Assembly: GCA_965649825.1 (NCBI GenBank)
Contig: OZ287694.1
Location: forward strand, 1,302,001-1,366,000
Origin: Penicillus capitatus
Taxonomy: Eukaryota; Chlorophyta
Reading direction: 5' to 3'
DNA: 64,000 nucleotides
Positions 49,428-61,457 of this stretch are shown in pieces. Position 1 is the stretch's first letter. Every line of letters starts with the position of its first letter. The position numbers and the translations under genes are program-made. The notes under the pieces are model-generated. The model was not told where the DNA came from. It saw nothing but the letters and a program-made list of their open reading frames with translations, and did not search any database.

Positions 49428-50225
49428 ATGGCTTTATCTCAATGGCTTCGGCGTTGGGCTCCGACAGAGAACAGGGACGAGTCTGAAGGCAAGAAACCTC
49501 TTGTCTCGGAGAGGGAGAAAACCGAACGCCCTTCGAAGACCGAAGATTCGGCAGCAGACGCGCATTCGCCGTCGCAGCCGGAACAGCCAGAAGCTCCATC
49601 GGTAAACGAAGAGACACCAGATGACAAGGTGAACGACAGACAGACAGATTGGGTGCTTGATATGGAGGCATGATACCGTGCAGTTCTTCGACCAGCTGAC
49701 GAACAAGCTCCAGAGTCCCGAATTTCTCGAAAGACTGAAAGACATGGAGCACGCCTCCCGGTCCGATCCACCACCGTCGACATCGCAAGAAGAGGAGACG
49801 GCAGACGACGTGGGGGTAGTGCCTGGTACACAGAAGCCGCTAACAGAATCGTCGTGTAGGATTCCGAGGGGAGTTTCGTGTGGGTGACCGAAGATGATGC
49901 GATGGAGGGATTGGTGGAGACCATTGCTCAGTGCATTCTCTCGTGTCCAGAGGCGCATCAGATTCGACCTCACGAGCTGCAAGACGCCATCGTGACCGCC
50001 TGCAAAGTGCGAGATCACTCTCTGGAACGCGTCACCTTATTGTATCGTTCCCAGGATTTGAAGAAGAGCAAGGCTAAGTCAACGTGGGGATGGCTCACAT
50101 TCATCTACCGCGCGGCGTCGTGGAGCTACAGCGCCTTCAGCTTCTACACCAATCCCTGGATCCTGCGAGCCATTCTCGCCGCCCTGTGCTCCGTGCCGAG
50201 ACTTCTAGGACGATTCTTCCTCTGA
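49428..50225 (+). CDS. Unknown protein with hydrophobic C-terminal tail, inverted copy
   Basis: Exons 49,428-49,628, 49,684-49,809 (or 49,815) and 49,860-50,225, 230-232 residues. Same protein as 1,379-2,178: charged N-terminus, helical VQFFDQLTNKL segment, acidic VWVTEDDAMEGL segment and hydrophobic end ILRAILAALCSVPRLL. I recognise no family. Exon 1 carries several replacements relative to the left copy, while the last exon is nearly unchanged, which suggests constraint on the membrane-proximal part. It is convergent with RNF113, with stop codons 69 nt apart. Confidence 0.65.
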
Positions 50226-50283
50226 AACGCACTCCGATGACACGCTGTTACAATAGAGGTGTCACTAGTGGTCTATCCGTTCA

Positions 50284-51388
<1,105 letters not shown>

Positions 51389-52258
51389 CTTTGCCTTGCT
51401 CACGGCCAGACCACAACGTCTCCTCTCTCGCCTTACGAGCGATGGTGCGTCGTCGAATGTTCTCCGACATGAGAGATCTGTCTCGTGGCTTCAGTCGGCG
51501 TCCAGTGTGCAGAAGGGACTCAGTCTCGGCGTCAAGGACGCTTCCAAACAGCGAAGAGGCGCAACGCCGTCGACGCGATTGAACGCCGTTCCCAAGAAGG
51601 TGAGAGATCCGTTCTCGTTCGTATTCTGTGTCCAGTGACGCGACGTCGTGCATGCAGCTCAATACATTGGACAAGGATTGGACGAAGGTCGTTGACAGTG
51701 CCTCCATATGGGACTGACTCATGTGCACGCGTGTGGTGCAGAGGTTCTTCGGATACGGAATGTTTTCGGAAGACCAGGAGAACACGACCGTCAACGTCTT
51801 CGAAAAGTACCTCGATCTGCATTCCCATCGAATCTCTGCCGCACCGCGTTCCCCAGACTGGAGCGAAAGAAGGTTCTGAGTTCCGTCGAGTCTGCCGGTT
51901 TGCTCTCCGCTGCAGAGAAGGTGAGAGAAGAGTGATCGAAGGATGATCATGTGCGGAAGATGTGTGACAGGCGGGACTGACATTGGGGAAGATCGAAGAG
52001 TTGGGTTTGCTGTCGACTGCCGAGGAATTGGGAATCCTGTCCGTCGCCGAGGACGCACTGACGACGAATCCAGGCACAGTCACGTCACTGTCCATTCCGT
52101 TTCTGGTGGCGACGATCGGCGCTTTGGTCTTCATTCCCGGAGACAACCTCGTCGAAGCCATTCTTCGGTACGGAGTGGCTGGAGTTCTGGGAACTGGATT
52201 TCTGGTGTTCTTCGCCGGTGGATTCGTTCTTGCCTCTCTGCAGGCAGAAGAGGAATGA

Positions 52259-53058
52259 GAGACGGCAGAGATCACTCACCGAATCCTCGGACGTCGTTGA
52301 TTGGCTTCGATCCATTGGCAGCCCTTTTAGACTCTATTGTTTTTTGATGATTGTAGAGTGCGACAGTACTCCTGCGAAAGACAGATTCAGACCTCGTCAA
52401 TGATCGTCCCAGTGATTTTGCGAAAATGCGTGAAGGATACAGTGATAATGAAAGCCAAGAAACGACGGCTGATTAAGAGGAGCAGCATGATGTTGCCGAA
52501 TAGAAAACAGTGACGGCACAGAATCGCGGCCGGTTGCCAGCGGCATCGTAACGAGGCAGCAGACGGATCGAATAGATAAGGACCACCGTCTAAATCAGAA
52601 CACTCTGACAATCGATTACATGAGAAGCAGCCAGTAAGACTCCTTTGATCGCCAGTGGGTTACGTCTTCTGTCTCTTATCCTTTGGCCGAACAGACTCCA
52701 ACGGATGCAAAACAGTCTTCGATTCTGCCGCATCTGATGTTATTCGCATCATCTGCCGTGCAGACGATTCTCCGTTGAGAAATCGAAGATAAGGATAAAC
52801 GTATAAGAAAGATCTGACAGACGTAGAGTCTGTCACTGGAAAGAATGTTTGCAAAAGACATCTACAGACTTCAAGGTCATCAAAAAACAAGTCAACCCCC
52901 AAGCAAGGCACATAATCCGAAACACAGTTTATGTGTTTTCGAAAGCATCAAATAACACAGCACCCTCGTGTTTGGCCCCGATCGATCTTCTGTAGAATAC
53001 AAGAAAGCGTTTTCGGTATTGTCTGCATTTGATGTTTTTATCTTTTATTATGGTGTCG
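52259..53058. other. Spacer with two minus-strand blocks conserved in copy A
   Basis: Minus-strand frames 52,387-52,611 and 52,660-52,911 correspond to 26,078-26,302 and about 26,400-26,590. They contain hydrophobic runs but no ATG at their starts, and I could not complete a gene model. Confidence 0.45.
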
Positions 53059-55389
53059 TTAGGCTGCTAAACTGTCCACCAATGCTTGTGTGCGTCGACT
53101 AGCGGTCCGGGTCTTCTTTTTCAGTTCTCTCTTGAGGCTCTTTTCGATCTCACGGATGTTTTCCTCCCACAAATCGCTTTGCTCTCTTCCTGTTCTTTCG
53201 ACGGGGACCAAATAGTGAAAGTACTTGCCACTGGATCGCTGACGGATCTTGTTTCTGCAAAGACAGGATCTGAAGAATGGCGCTATCGATGACATCCGTC
53301 TGAAGATTGCTCTCCATCCAAAGCAGCCACTGTCCAAAAGAAACGATGTGAACACAGCGGAGGCATTTGGCGATGCTAACCGGTGCTCGTCTTCTAACGT
53401 GATGTTGCGATGAATGATGGAAGACACAACATCGCCTGCTATAGCGGCACGGTGCCTGGCCGCCCTAGCCGTCTTCATGAGTTTGGAACGATATCTGGTA
53501 TCAATCAGAATGATAATCCAAAGGTTAATCAAAAGAACTGCGCCGAGAAACGCAAGGAAATTATAGGCAAACGCTTTCCATACGCTAACCCACCCTGCCG
53601 TCGAACTGATTTCCTTCATGGCAAGCCACATGTTATCGAGGAAAGAGAACTTCACCAAATAGTCACCGTCACCGAACAAAAGGCGGGACAATAGACTAAA
53701 GCCCCCACGGCAAGAATAAAGAGCGTATTCGCAATCTCTGCCATCTTTGTATTTGCGTAAATCATAAAAGCTGTTGACCTCGAAGCCCATCGAAAACATA
53801 ATAATTGCGGCAATGCAATAAAAGACAAGGTCTATGACGAAAATCAACACGAATGACAAGGAAAATCTATTAAGTGCGCAAGTGCAACAATCGACAACGA
53901 TTGCGACGAAATAGAACAAACGATCGAGTCTTGACACGAATGGTCCATGAAGTCCATGGTACAGACACAATCTCATCTCCTACAAATAAAACACACGAAC
54001 ATTTCGTGCATACCAGGTGACACGGCGTGCAATGATGCTCACTTGAAGAGACCAAAGGATGGACTCGAAGGACACCACGATGGCGGAGAATCCCGTGAAG
54101 TCTTTCAGTCTCACAAAATCTGCCATGCGATACAACAGAATTGCACCGGTTGGAACGCTAAACATTCAGCACCACAACTATTATTCACGGTTCATCTTGT
54201 GGTGTGTTGTCTTACTAGATCCATAAGCGTCTAATCTTGAGTTCATATATTCGAAAAGTCGCGAAAGAGAACAAATAGCTCGTGGCAAACATCCTCGCTG
54301 AGTGCGACGGATCTTCTTCGTCTTGCAATGCTTTGGGACTCCAAGCAATACCGAAAAGGAGCACCCCGGCAAGGACCTCTAATATGATGAACAATCCGAA
54401 GCGCCCGCGGAATGCGCCGAACACCCAGTCGGCGATAGCTTGCAAGGCTTCGGAGTTGACGACTCTCATCGGAATACGTCGTTGGCTTAGAAGTAAGCCA
54501 AGGAAATGATATCGGACGCGGCGCTCATTTGGACCAACAGTGTCATCAGACCAGCTTTGACGGACAGAGTGTTGATTGACACAGAGGAACTTGGCAACGG
54601 CTTCGACCTGAACACCCGACGTCTCATCAAACGCCGTTCGATGTTCTTCACAGTTCTTTGACCAGAACTCCTTCACTGCTGCACTGTCCAGCGACGTCCA
54701 GTCCGTTAGTTTTTCGTCCGTTGTCATTCCGACCAGACCTTCAGGATTGTCGAACAGAGTAGCAGGCACCATCACTCTGCCATACTCGAAAGAGAAGGCG
54801 TCTCTCTTCAAGTAATCGAGCATGAGATTGGGGAATGTCTGTGTCAGTGGGAGCAAGTAGTTCGTCAGAATGTTGCAGGATTCGTCCACTGTGAACTGTT
54901 TAGCCGCAACGCGATCGAGAACGAACTTTGCGACAGCCACAGAGTCTTGTGCTGTCCCATGGTCTAATGTGACACACTCTCCAGTGTCGATCATGACGAA
55001 CAGTTTGTACTTTCTTTTAAATTCCAACAAAATCTCTGCGCAATCGAAAAGGCAGTTCAGGATAGCGTCACAGAGAAGATCGATTCCTTCGTCTGTCCGG
55101 AAATTAATCACCTCGTACCCATACTTAAAGGTCAGCCTGCACACAAAGATACCAACACTTGTGTCACGGCTTCTGTATCTCACTCTTTCGTTGCCTCCTC
55201 GAGCCACGATCGGACAGAGATCCGTTCGTTTTCACCGATTGCAATAATACTAAGTTGAACGTCATCATGCTCCTCTGAAACAACAACAGAGTGAGGATGC
55301 GTTTCAGAGTCGGTCGCGCTATAGGGACCTGTGAGTGGGCGGTATAGTGAACTCTCTCTTCTTCTGGGTGTTCGACTGCTCGAACTCAT
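53059..55389 (-). CDS. Divergent TRP-like channel homologue (copy B)
   Basis: Exons 55,184-55,389, 54,216-55,136, 54,043-54,157 and 53,059-53,979, 720 residues and fully in phase. The first exon is Ser/Arg-rich (MSSSSRTPRRRESS); 54 nt of it begin GT and end TTTCAG and may be an intron, since removing them also keeps the frame. Then RLTFKYG repeats, FEYGRVMVPATLF, MTTDEKLTDW, FWSKNC, and a long hydrophobic domain. The exon that should hold the pore reads LDNMWLAMKEISSTAGW with no LG-x-[FI]-[DE] filter, and the following S6 ends LIDTRYRSK instead of GDTYDKIK. The tail is GKYFHYLVPVERTGRE plus coiled coil. It is almost identical to copy A in the cytoplasmic exon and tail but divergent in the membrane exons. 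Confidence 0.8.
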
Positions 55390-55859
55390 TGTCGTCTGAT
55401 AGACAAGGGGGTCTACGAAGAGCAAAAGTGGCACTGTATCAACAGACGTTCACTGTCGGTTGTGCAACACTGAGAACAAAGAACCGTCGGCTCGTCGTCA
55501 AAGCTAAACACCTCTGTCGTACTTCTCGTCGGACAGTCTTATGCAAGAACACTCTTCAAGCAACAACTTTCTCAGAATAAGTACGAGTTGTCGTTGCTGT
55601 AGTTCCATAGAACTTCTCGCCTTCTCATCCTAATTCGCCATTCGTCATCCATCACGAGAAGCTCTTCTGCGCCGATGTAGCACGTGCACACGCGGATATT
55701 CGCCTCGGACAAGCACCGTATGCATGCCGTAGCTATCCCATTATCGTACACCTCGTCCGTTTGAGGAGGCATTGCGCGGTATCACGTCCGCTGAAGGTCG
55801 CGCTGCTGCTGTCTTCCGTACGTCTTTGATCGAACGTTCTGCTGTCTCCCCCAAAACGA
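55390..55859. other. Divergent intergenic region (channel - / Kelch-protein +)
   Basis: Counterpart of 29,072-29,560 with small indels. Both promoters are presumed to lie inside. No exon seen. Confidence 0.55.
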
Positions 55860-58422
55860 ATGTCTGCATCTCTTCGTTTTTCGCGCCGCACGCGCAGTAC
55901 TCCTCTAGCTGGTGCCATTCTTCCGATTTCGCCTCAACTGTTCAACGACGTCGTCTGTCACGGTCTCAGCTACAACGTCGACGTCGACCCCGAAACATTC
56001 TCCGAGCTCAAGCGCCTCAACGACACATCCCTTCTGTTCTTTCTCGTTGACTCCGAGCAGGATGGCGATGTCCTGCGCGGTCTCTTTCGACTGGACTCGC
56101 GTCCAGAACTGGACGTCCGTTCCAGTGGCGATGGCTGCTTCGCGACAGTATCCTCAACATCGATCTCAATCTCGGCGACATGTACGGATCACAGGTGCGC
56201 GTTGTTCGCCTGGAGACGTTGATGGATCTGCCAATTGCCACATTGCGTTGCTCGAGGCCAGACGTCTTTTCATCCGAGAAGACGTGCTTCAGCGATTTGG
56301 ACGAAGAGCAGGTCCAGACGATCTTGTGCGCCATGCGACCGATGGGATCTGCACAGCACCGACCAAACCCACCGCGAATCGCAGACGAACCGACGACCGA
56401 TGCGGGAAGTCTGTCCAAAACGAGGAATGCCCATCAGATGGAGCCGCCATTCAATGCGGATATCTTCTCAATGGCACGCGTTCGAGGAAGAGGAAGGCAG
56501 GTAGATGATATCTCTCCTCGGCGTCCGATACCAACACAGCCAGAGAGATGGAGCGAGTCCCCGGTGAAGGCCAACGTCGATGTCCAGACAATGGAAGATC
56601 CGAGATTGGTGGAGCTGCGCTCACGCAATGCCGTGTTGCAAAAAGAGAACGCAGAACTGAAATCGCAGCTCAAAGCAAAGGAGACCAAATTCGAATCGAT
56701 GAAGACGGAAACAGAGAAGATACGCAACGCCCTGTTTCGGCATTTCCGTGCAGACTCATCGTCGTCGAGAGACAAATCCAATGAAGAAGCGAGTTGCCAA
56801 ACGGATCGAGCTTCGACGCAGCACATACCACTCCCTTCGACTCCCAGAACACGTAGCAGCCGCAGCGTCCAGAATCCTCCTTCCGTTGCACAGACCTCTA
56901 CCGAAATGTCCCCACGCCCAATGGCACGGCCCACGGAATCAACGCAATGGACAGGCAGCGTCCACCCCGAGACAGATTTTGTGCCACCGCTGCCTCCTAT
57001 TCAGACGCATTGTGTTGATCAAGAGATGCCGAATACATCCTCTGTGCATTCGTGGAAGGACGAGAGAGATCTGAGTCAAGGGACGATCCATTCCATGCCA
57101 CCTCCACTGCCACTCCCGCTTCCACTTCCTTGGGTTAACACACAGCCGGAGTGGGATACGACATTGTCGTCGACGCAGCTGGCTCCAGCGCCGTTTGCTG
57201 TTTCGCTGCCGCCACCCATTTTTGGATGCGCCTCGCCTAAGGCCATCCAGAGATCAGCACCCGTTGCGATCTCTGTGGACAAGATGGCAATTGTTGGAGG
57301 CCTCATTGAAGGAAAGGAAGCCTCCACAGTAGGAGACCCCACACTTATCCTTCAGCATCGCGAGCTAACTACTGTTATGTTCGTTTGTGCCTATACAGAT
57401 GGATGTTTTCGATGTTGGACAGCAATCCTGGCGCAATGTGCTTTATCTTCCCTCAGGTTCGATTCTTCACAAGCACCTGTCACATCACTGTATTCTATAG
57501 GAGTGTCTTTTCTCTGGGGAGGTGCGGCCTTGATTCGTGAGCATCTCTTCTTGATCGGAGGCATCAATGGCTCGATGCCGATCGATCTAGTTCGACACTA
57601 CAGTTTTCGATCGAGTGAGCATGGCATCTCTGGTATCGCATATCCCACGTGCCGTTTGCAGAGGAGTGGGATCTCTTGTGCCCAATGCCAGTTTGCCGGA
57701 CAGGCGTCGTCTCGGCCGAACTGAATGGAAAGATCTATTTTGCAGGGGAAACGTATCAGATCAAAGATATCGCTGAGGTCTACAGTCCAGACATCGATCG
57801 CTGGTCCAACCAGATGCCTCCCTGTGAAGTCCGGTCCGTTTTCCCTCTGCCGTTTCTCCACCCATGGCCCTTCTCTGTGCAGTTGCCAGCACGGAATGGC
57901 GGCTGACAGCAACCGAAACGTTATCTATGTCTTCGGCGGACGCACACAGCACAAGAGATACGCCACATCGGTCGAACAGTATGATCCGCGTCAGGTCAGG
58001 GATCGCCTGTCTACTGGCCTGATATGATCCGAGTGTGTATCATACAGGGGTCGTGGCTGCAAGTGGGACAATTGCCGACGCCGCGCGAGAGTGTTTTTGG
58101 ATTATGCAGCTCCGAGCGTCTCGTCATTATGGGAGGAGCAACGCTGATGCAGAAGGAGGCCTTGGGATTCGTCGAGCTCTTCGATCTCAGAGCGCAGCAG
58201 TGGACGGAGGGCCCGCCGATGATGCATGCACGGAAGGAAGGGGCAGCAGCGAGGCTGGAGGAGGATATTTATGTGGTGGGCGGTTTTGATAGAGACAAGA
58301 ATCCACAGGAGATGGAGAGGTGGCGTCAGGGAGGTGGATGGGAAGCAGGACTGACAGATGGGACCATTGACGCACGATGTCTACACAGAGTCTTGAAGAT
58401 TCCCAACCACCTCACCGATTGA
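55860..58422 (+). CDS. Coiled-coil and Kelch-repeat protein
   Basis: Seven exons: 55,860-56,069, 56,126-57,328, 57,399-57,456, 57,501-57,614, 57,662-57,833, 57,883-57,994 and 58,048-58,422; 747 residues. After an unrecognised N-terminal domain (LFNDVVCHGLSYNVDVD) come a low-complexity region, a coiled coil (LVELRSRNAVLQKENAELKS) and a proline-rich stretch (PPPLPLPLPLP). Then follow Kelch blades with GG pairs and downstream Tyr/Trp (KMAIVGG, HLFLIGG, VIYVFGG, RLVIMGG, IYVVGG, each followed by a strand such as DVFDVGQQSW). Kelch propellers usually bind proteins. The first intron (56 nt) is forced by a one-base difference from the A copy, which would use a 46-nt intron; this part is uncertain. 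The A copy lacks the Kelch half. Confidence 0.75.
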
Positions 58423-58513
58423 GGCCTGCCTCTCTGAGATGCAAATGGGGGTTCTGAAGAAAACGAACGATTTCAAATGCCATCGGGATTTTACTCGATG
58501 AACGGTTTCTGCA

Positions 58514-59071
58514 ATGGATGACTTGTGGGAAGTGATGTGGGAATCATGCAGAAGCGACGGCAGGGCGCTTAGAAAAATCGAATCGATGTCGATCGTCGAC
58601 AGCGAAGTGCTATCGACGGGACTGGCAAACTGTGCTTATGAACTGACCCACGCCTGTCACATCGCCGCCGCCGGACATGTGGTGACATTGAGATCCGATG
58701 CATCCGACCGAATACAAAGCCTGTTCAAAAAGTCAGAAGAAATACCACTGAATGCCGTTCCATATCCTATCCATCGACAAACTCAGGCAGGCAGCACAGG
58801 GAGATGCATTCCAGGATTTGTTAGGAACAGTCGAGAACACGGCACTGCCGTTATGCATGATATCTGTATGGATAAGAACTTTACTGGACAGATCTTAGAG
58901 CATCGAAATCGTATGGACGATATCAGACCTCCACTGGTGTATCTTCACTCAATCCCCATTCTGTCCACGAGCCATCGTACACAGCAACCTGGTCCACACA
59001 AAGGCATTCCTTATTCCGGAACAGCAGACGGTCATCGATTCGCAAGAGGACTTGACGTACGTGTTTCTTGA
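58514..59071 (+). CDS. Hypothetical protein (uncertain)
   Basis: 185 codons starting MDDLWEVMWESC. No domain recognised. Its last 50 codons overlap, antisense, the final two exons of the sulfurtransferase gene, so the real gene, if any, probably ends or splices before about 58,920. An alternative is that this is untranslated DNA between two convergent genes. Confidence 0.3.
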   Translation: MDDLWEVMWESCRSDGRALRKIESMSIVDSEVLSTGLANCAYELTHACHIAAAGHVVTLRSDASDRIQSLFKKSEEIPLNAVPYPIHRQTQAGSTGRCIPGFVRNSREHGTAVMHDICMDKNFTGQILEHRNRMDDIRPPLVYLHSIPILSTSHRTQQPGPHKGIPYSGTADGHRFARGLDVRVS

Positions 59072-60317
59072 ATCCTAGATGCGCCAGCGCCAGGGCAATG
59101 GCACACGCCGTCACACCAGATCCACATAGACATGTCGCATCGGTGTTCATATCCACACCTTCAACCATCAAAGCCTCACGTGTCACCCTTTGCTTTTTAG
59201 ATTCTCGAAACCTGCAGTTTTGATCAGTTCCATGAGTTCTGCCTTGCTTTTGATGTGACCATCTTCTGTGACGATCGATTCGAGGGGGACATTTCGGCTG
59301 CCAGGGATGTGCCCGGATCGGACGCCTTCCCGCGGTTCGGGTACCGTTCCATCGAATCGCCCAGGCGGTCGTGCGTCAAGTAACTGCTCCGCCTTCGTTT
59401 CCAACAGTTTTTTCACGTCATCAAGACTCCGGACCTGAACTGCAGCTTCAGAGCAACTACCGCTGTTCCATACGATTCAACCTGTGCTACGTCTAACCGA
59501 GCTGGGTATTTTGTGTTGACGACACCATCTAGTCCAAACTTACAGGCGATGGATGCCGCCATGATCGTGTCTTCGTTCTCATTTGGTGACTCTTCCACTT
59601 CGAGTCCTGCCGCTTTCCATGCCGGAAAGCCTCCATCGAGTACAGACACACTGTACAGGTGCTGTCACATCATGCAGAGAACAAGCAAGGCGTGCACTTT
59701 ATGTGGCCGAAGACTTTGAACATCCACCAAGCACGAGGGGCGCTGAATAGTCCAGCTCCATCGTATACGACAATGTGATCGCTGACTTTGATCTGTAGCG
59801 CATCGGCCGCAGCGGCGAAGCCTTTCGCATAGGGCAGCATGTGTGGCAAATTCATCTTCCTGTCACATCAATCATGTCGCACAACGATGTGGAGATCGAT
59901 CGATCGATCGATGATCATTTACCCGTCGGCGATGCTATTGACATCAAAGAACTGTGCACCGGGGATATGTCCGCGTCTATACTCCTCAACGGGATTGCGG
60001 CCTAGGAGCTCGGTACGCTCGTACACCTCTAGACGCATTGTGGCGGCTGACCTGCTGTCGGCAGATACCATGACGCATCTAAGATCTTCATCGTCGTTTC
60101 GTTCCGGCTGAAATGCGCCACGTGAAGTGATTGCTGGATAGAAAGCTTCTTCGTACTTTTCCTTGAGCCAGTCGACATCGACAACAGGCTTGACGGTCAT
60201 GATAGGTTTGCGTGCTGCTCCGACGGTGACGTGAGAGAAACGAAGACGTATCGGACGACGATGACGCGGAAGGAAACACTGTGAAGATAACCGCTTACCC
60301 AACAGAACGCCGGTCAT
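58923..60317 (-). CDS. Two-domain sulfurtransferase (thiosulfate / 3-mercaptopyruvate type)
   Basis: Six exons: 59,923-60,317, 59,698-59,859, 59,482-59,650, 59,212-59,434, 59,061-59,158 and 58,923-58,988; 370 residues. Two rhodanese domains are visible. The first, non-catalytic, contains GHIPGAQFFDV, VVYDGAGLFSAPRAWWMF and VSVLDGGFPAW. The second contains LLDARPPGRFDGTVPEPREG, SGHIPGSRNVPLE and the active-site loop CGSGVTAC, ending VAVYDGSWTEWG. The Cys of CGSGVT carries the persulfide and moves sulfur to thiols or cyanide. The N-terminus (MTGVLLGKRL to the first domain) is rich in Arg and hydroxyl residues with no acids, consistent with a mitochondrial transit peptide. The intron after exon 1 contains a (GATC)n run. 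Chosen start: ATG 60,317. Confidence 0.88.
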
Positions 60318-60414
60318 TTTCCGTTGCGAATCGAAAGACGAATGATCGATCTTCTCGTCGAAACCGATCGATCCGATCGCATCGACACGACGTCCGCATC
60401 TCATTCAAGGGACG

Positions 60415-61443
60415 TCACACAAAGAACCTCGGCGATTTCAGCAGCAGAATCCGGATCAGATCGGGAGGTACACCCATGCTGCGCATTTCGTCCATCTTCT
60501 TGGCTAGACCCTCCTTCAGCGAATGCTTCAAGATCTGAGGTCGATGGACCAAGATACGAAAGAGCTCCAGCTGATCCAGATCGAATTTTTTGAGGTATTC
60601 GATCTTTGGCCGAATATCGCGATCGACATCGGCAGCGAGAACATGGGGATAGATTTCCAGCATCTGACCAAACAGTCGTCTGCCCATATTGAGCTCGTCC
60701 AGAAAATAACGCGCAAATGGCCGCAGCTGGTCTTCCTTAGACAGCAGCATTACGTTTGGAAACCGGCAGAGAACGTTTTTTAAACATGCCGAGAAACAAG
60801 TGTTGCGCAAGAACTCCAGTCTTGGATAGATTTCTGTATGATAGGTCGAGCCCAAGACTTGAGGACACTCCAAGATCACACTTTTCGCCACCTCCTCCAA
60901 CGACAGTCCAATGCGCATTAAGTACTTCACACGGTATCGGATGTCTTTGATAATCGAGTACTGCAAAAACTCTGGACACTCTTCAAAGATCTTCAGCATC
61001 TCGTTGTCCGACAAAAGGAGCCGTTCTTGGTAATAGGCCATGCGCGGCTGAATATGCGCCGCCAGTGAGAGCGACAGAATCTGTGGCATCTTCATGACCA
61101 CATGGCAAATGAGAGATGTCGAGAGCCCTCGAGACAAAAGGTACATCAGATTCTTTCTCGAGGCCTGGGTGTGATCCAGGGCCATGACGTGAGGCGAGTA
61201 AGACACCATGTCACCAAATTCGACGACGCTCACGCCGATGCGTCGATAGAATTCGAGATGCCTTTTCATGCGCGGTATATCGAGCAGTGCTCCTTCGAGT
61301 CGTGGCAGGGCGCGACCAAAGGTATCGCGGTACCATTGAACGACATCCGGCGGCGCTGGAAGCTGTTGAATGCATTCATCGCTGGAGACAATGCGTGAGG
61401 ACAGCCAACGACATCCCGCGGCCCTTCGATGAAAAACGCGCAT
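60415..61443 (-). CDS. mTERF-family protein
   Basis: A single exon of 342 residues. It is built almost entirely of roughly 35-residue helical repeats with the mTERF pattern of a buried Pro before or after LxxxxP (for example MPQILSLSLAAHIQP, CPEFLQYSI, CPQVLGSTYHTEI, FPNVMLLSK, YPHVLAADV, RPQILKHSL). mTERF proteins bind nucleic acid in mitochondria or plastids and control transcription or ribosome assembly. The N-terminus MRVFHRRAAGCRWLSSRI looks like an organellar presequence. It is head-to-head with a second mTERF gene, their ATGs separated by only 8 bp. Confidence 0.88.
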   Translation of the reverse strand: MRVFHRRAAGCRWLSSRIVSSDECIQQLPAPPDVVQWYRDTFGRALPRLEGALLDIPRMKRHLEFYRRIGVSVVEFGDMVSYSPHVMALDHTQASRKNLMYLLSRGLSTSLICHVVMKMPQILSLSLAAHIQPRMAYYQERLLLSDNEMLKIFEECPEFLQYSIIKDIRYRVKYLMRIGLSLEEVAKSVILECPQVLGSTYHTEIYPRLEFLRNTCFSACLKNVLCRFPNVMLLSKEDQLRPFARYFLDELNMGRRLFGQMLEIYPHVLAADVDRDIRPKIEYLKKFDLDQLELFRILVHRPQILKHSLKEGLAKKMDEMRSMGVPPDLIRILLLKSPRFFV

Positions 61444-61457
61444 GATCGATCATGCGC
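61438..61457. promoter_or_regulatory. Perfect 20-bp palindrome holding both mTERF start codons
   Basis: GCGCATGATCGATCATGCGC reads identically on both strands. The minus-strand gene starts at 61,443 and the plus-strand gene at 61,452, symmetric about the centre, and both open with ATGCGC (Met-Arg). A 5' leader of either transcript must lie in the coding region of the other. Confidence 0.85.

Noticed and set aside
49651-49683. 31-nt and other 28-37-nt candidate introns (also near 59,159, 63,278 and 57,633)
   Set aside because: In each case a donor further upstream gives a 47-55 nt intron in correct phase, matching the size seen throughout the window.
51532-52275. 247-codon minus-strand frame
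   Set aside because: It runs antisense through the five exons of the DUF1118 gene and includes its introns. A mere shadow.
59895-59920. (GATC)n run in the first sulfurtransferase intron as a functional element
   Set aside because: A short simple repeat inside an intron. Nothing ties it to regulation, although the GATCGATC core of the mTERF palindrome is similar.
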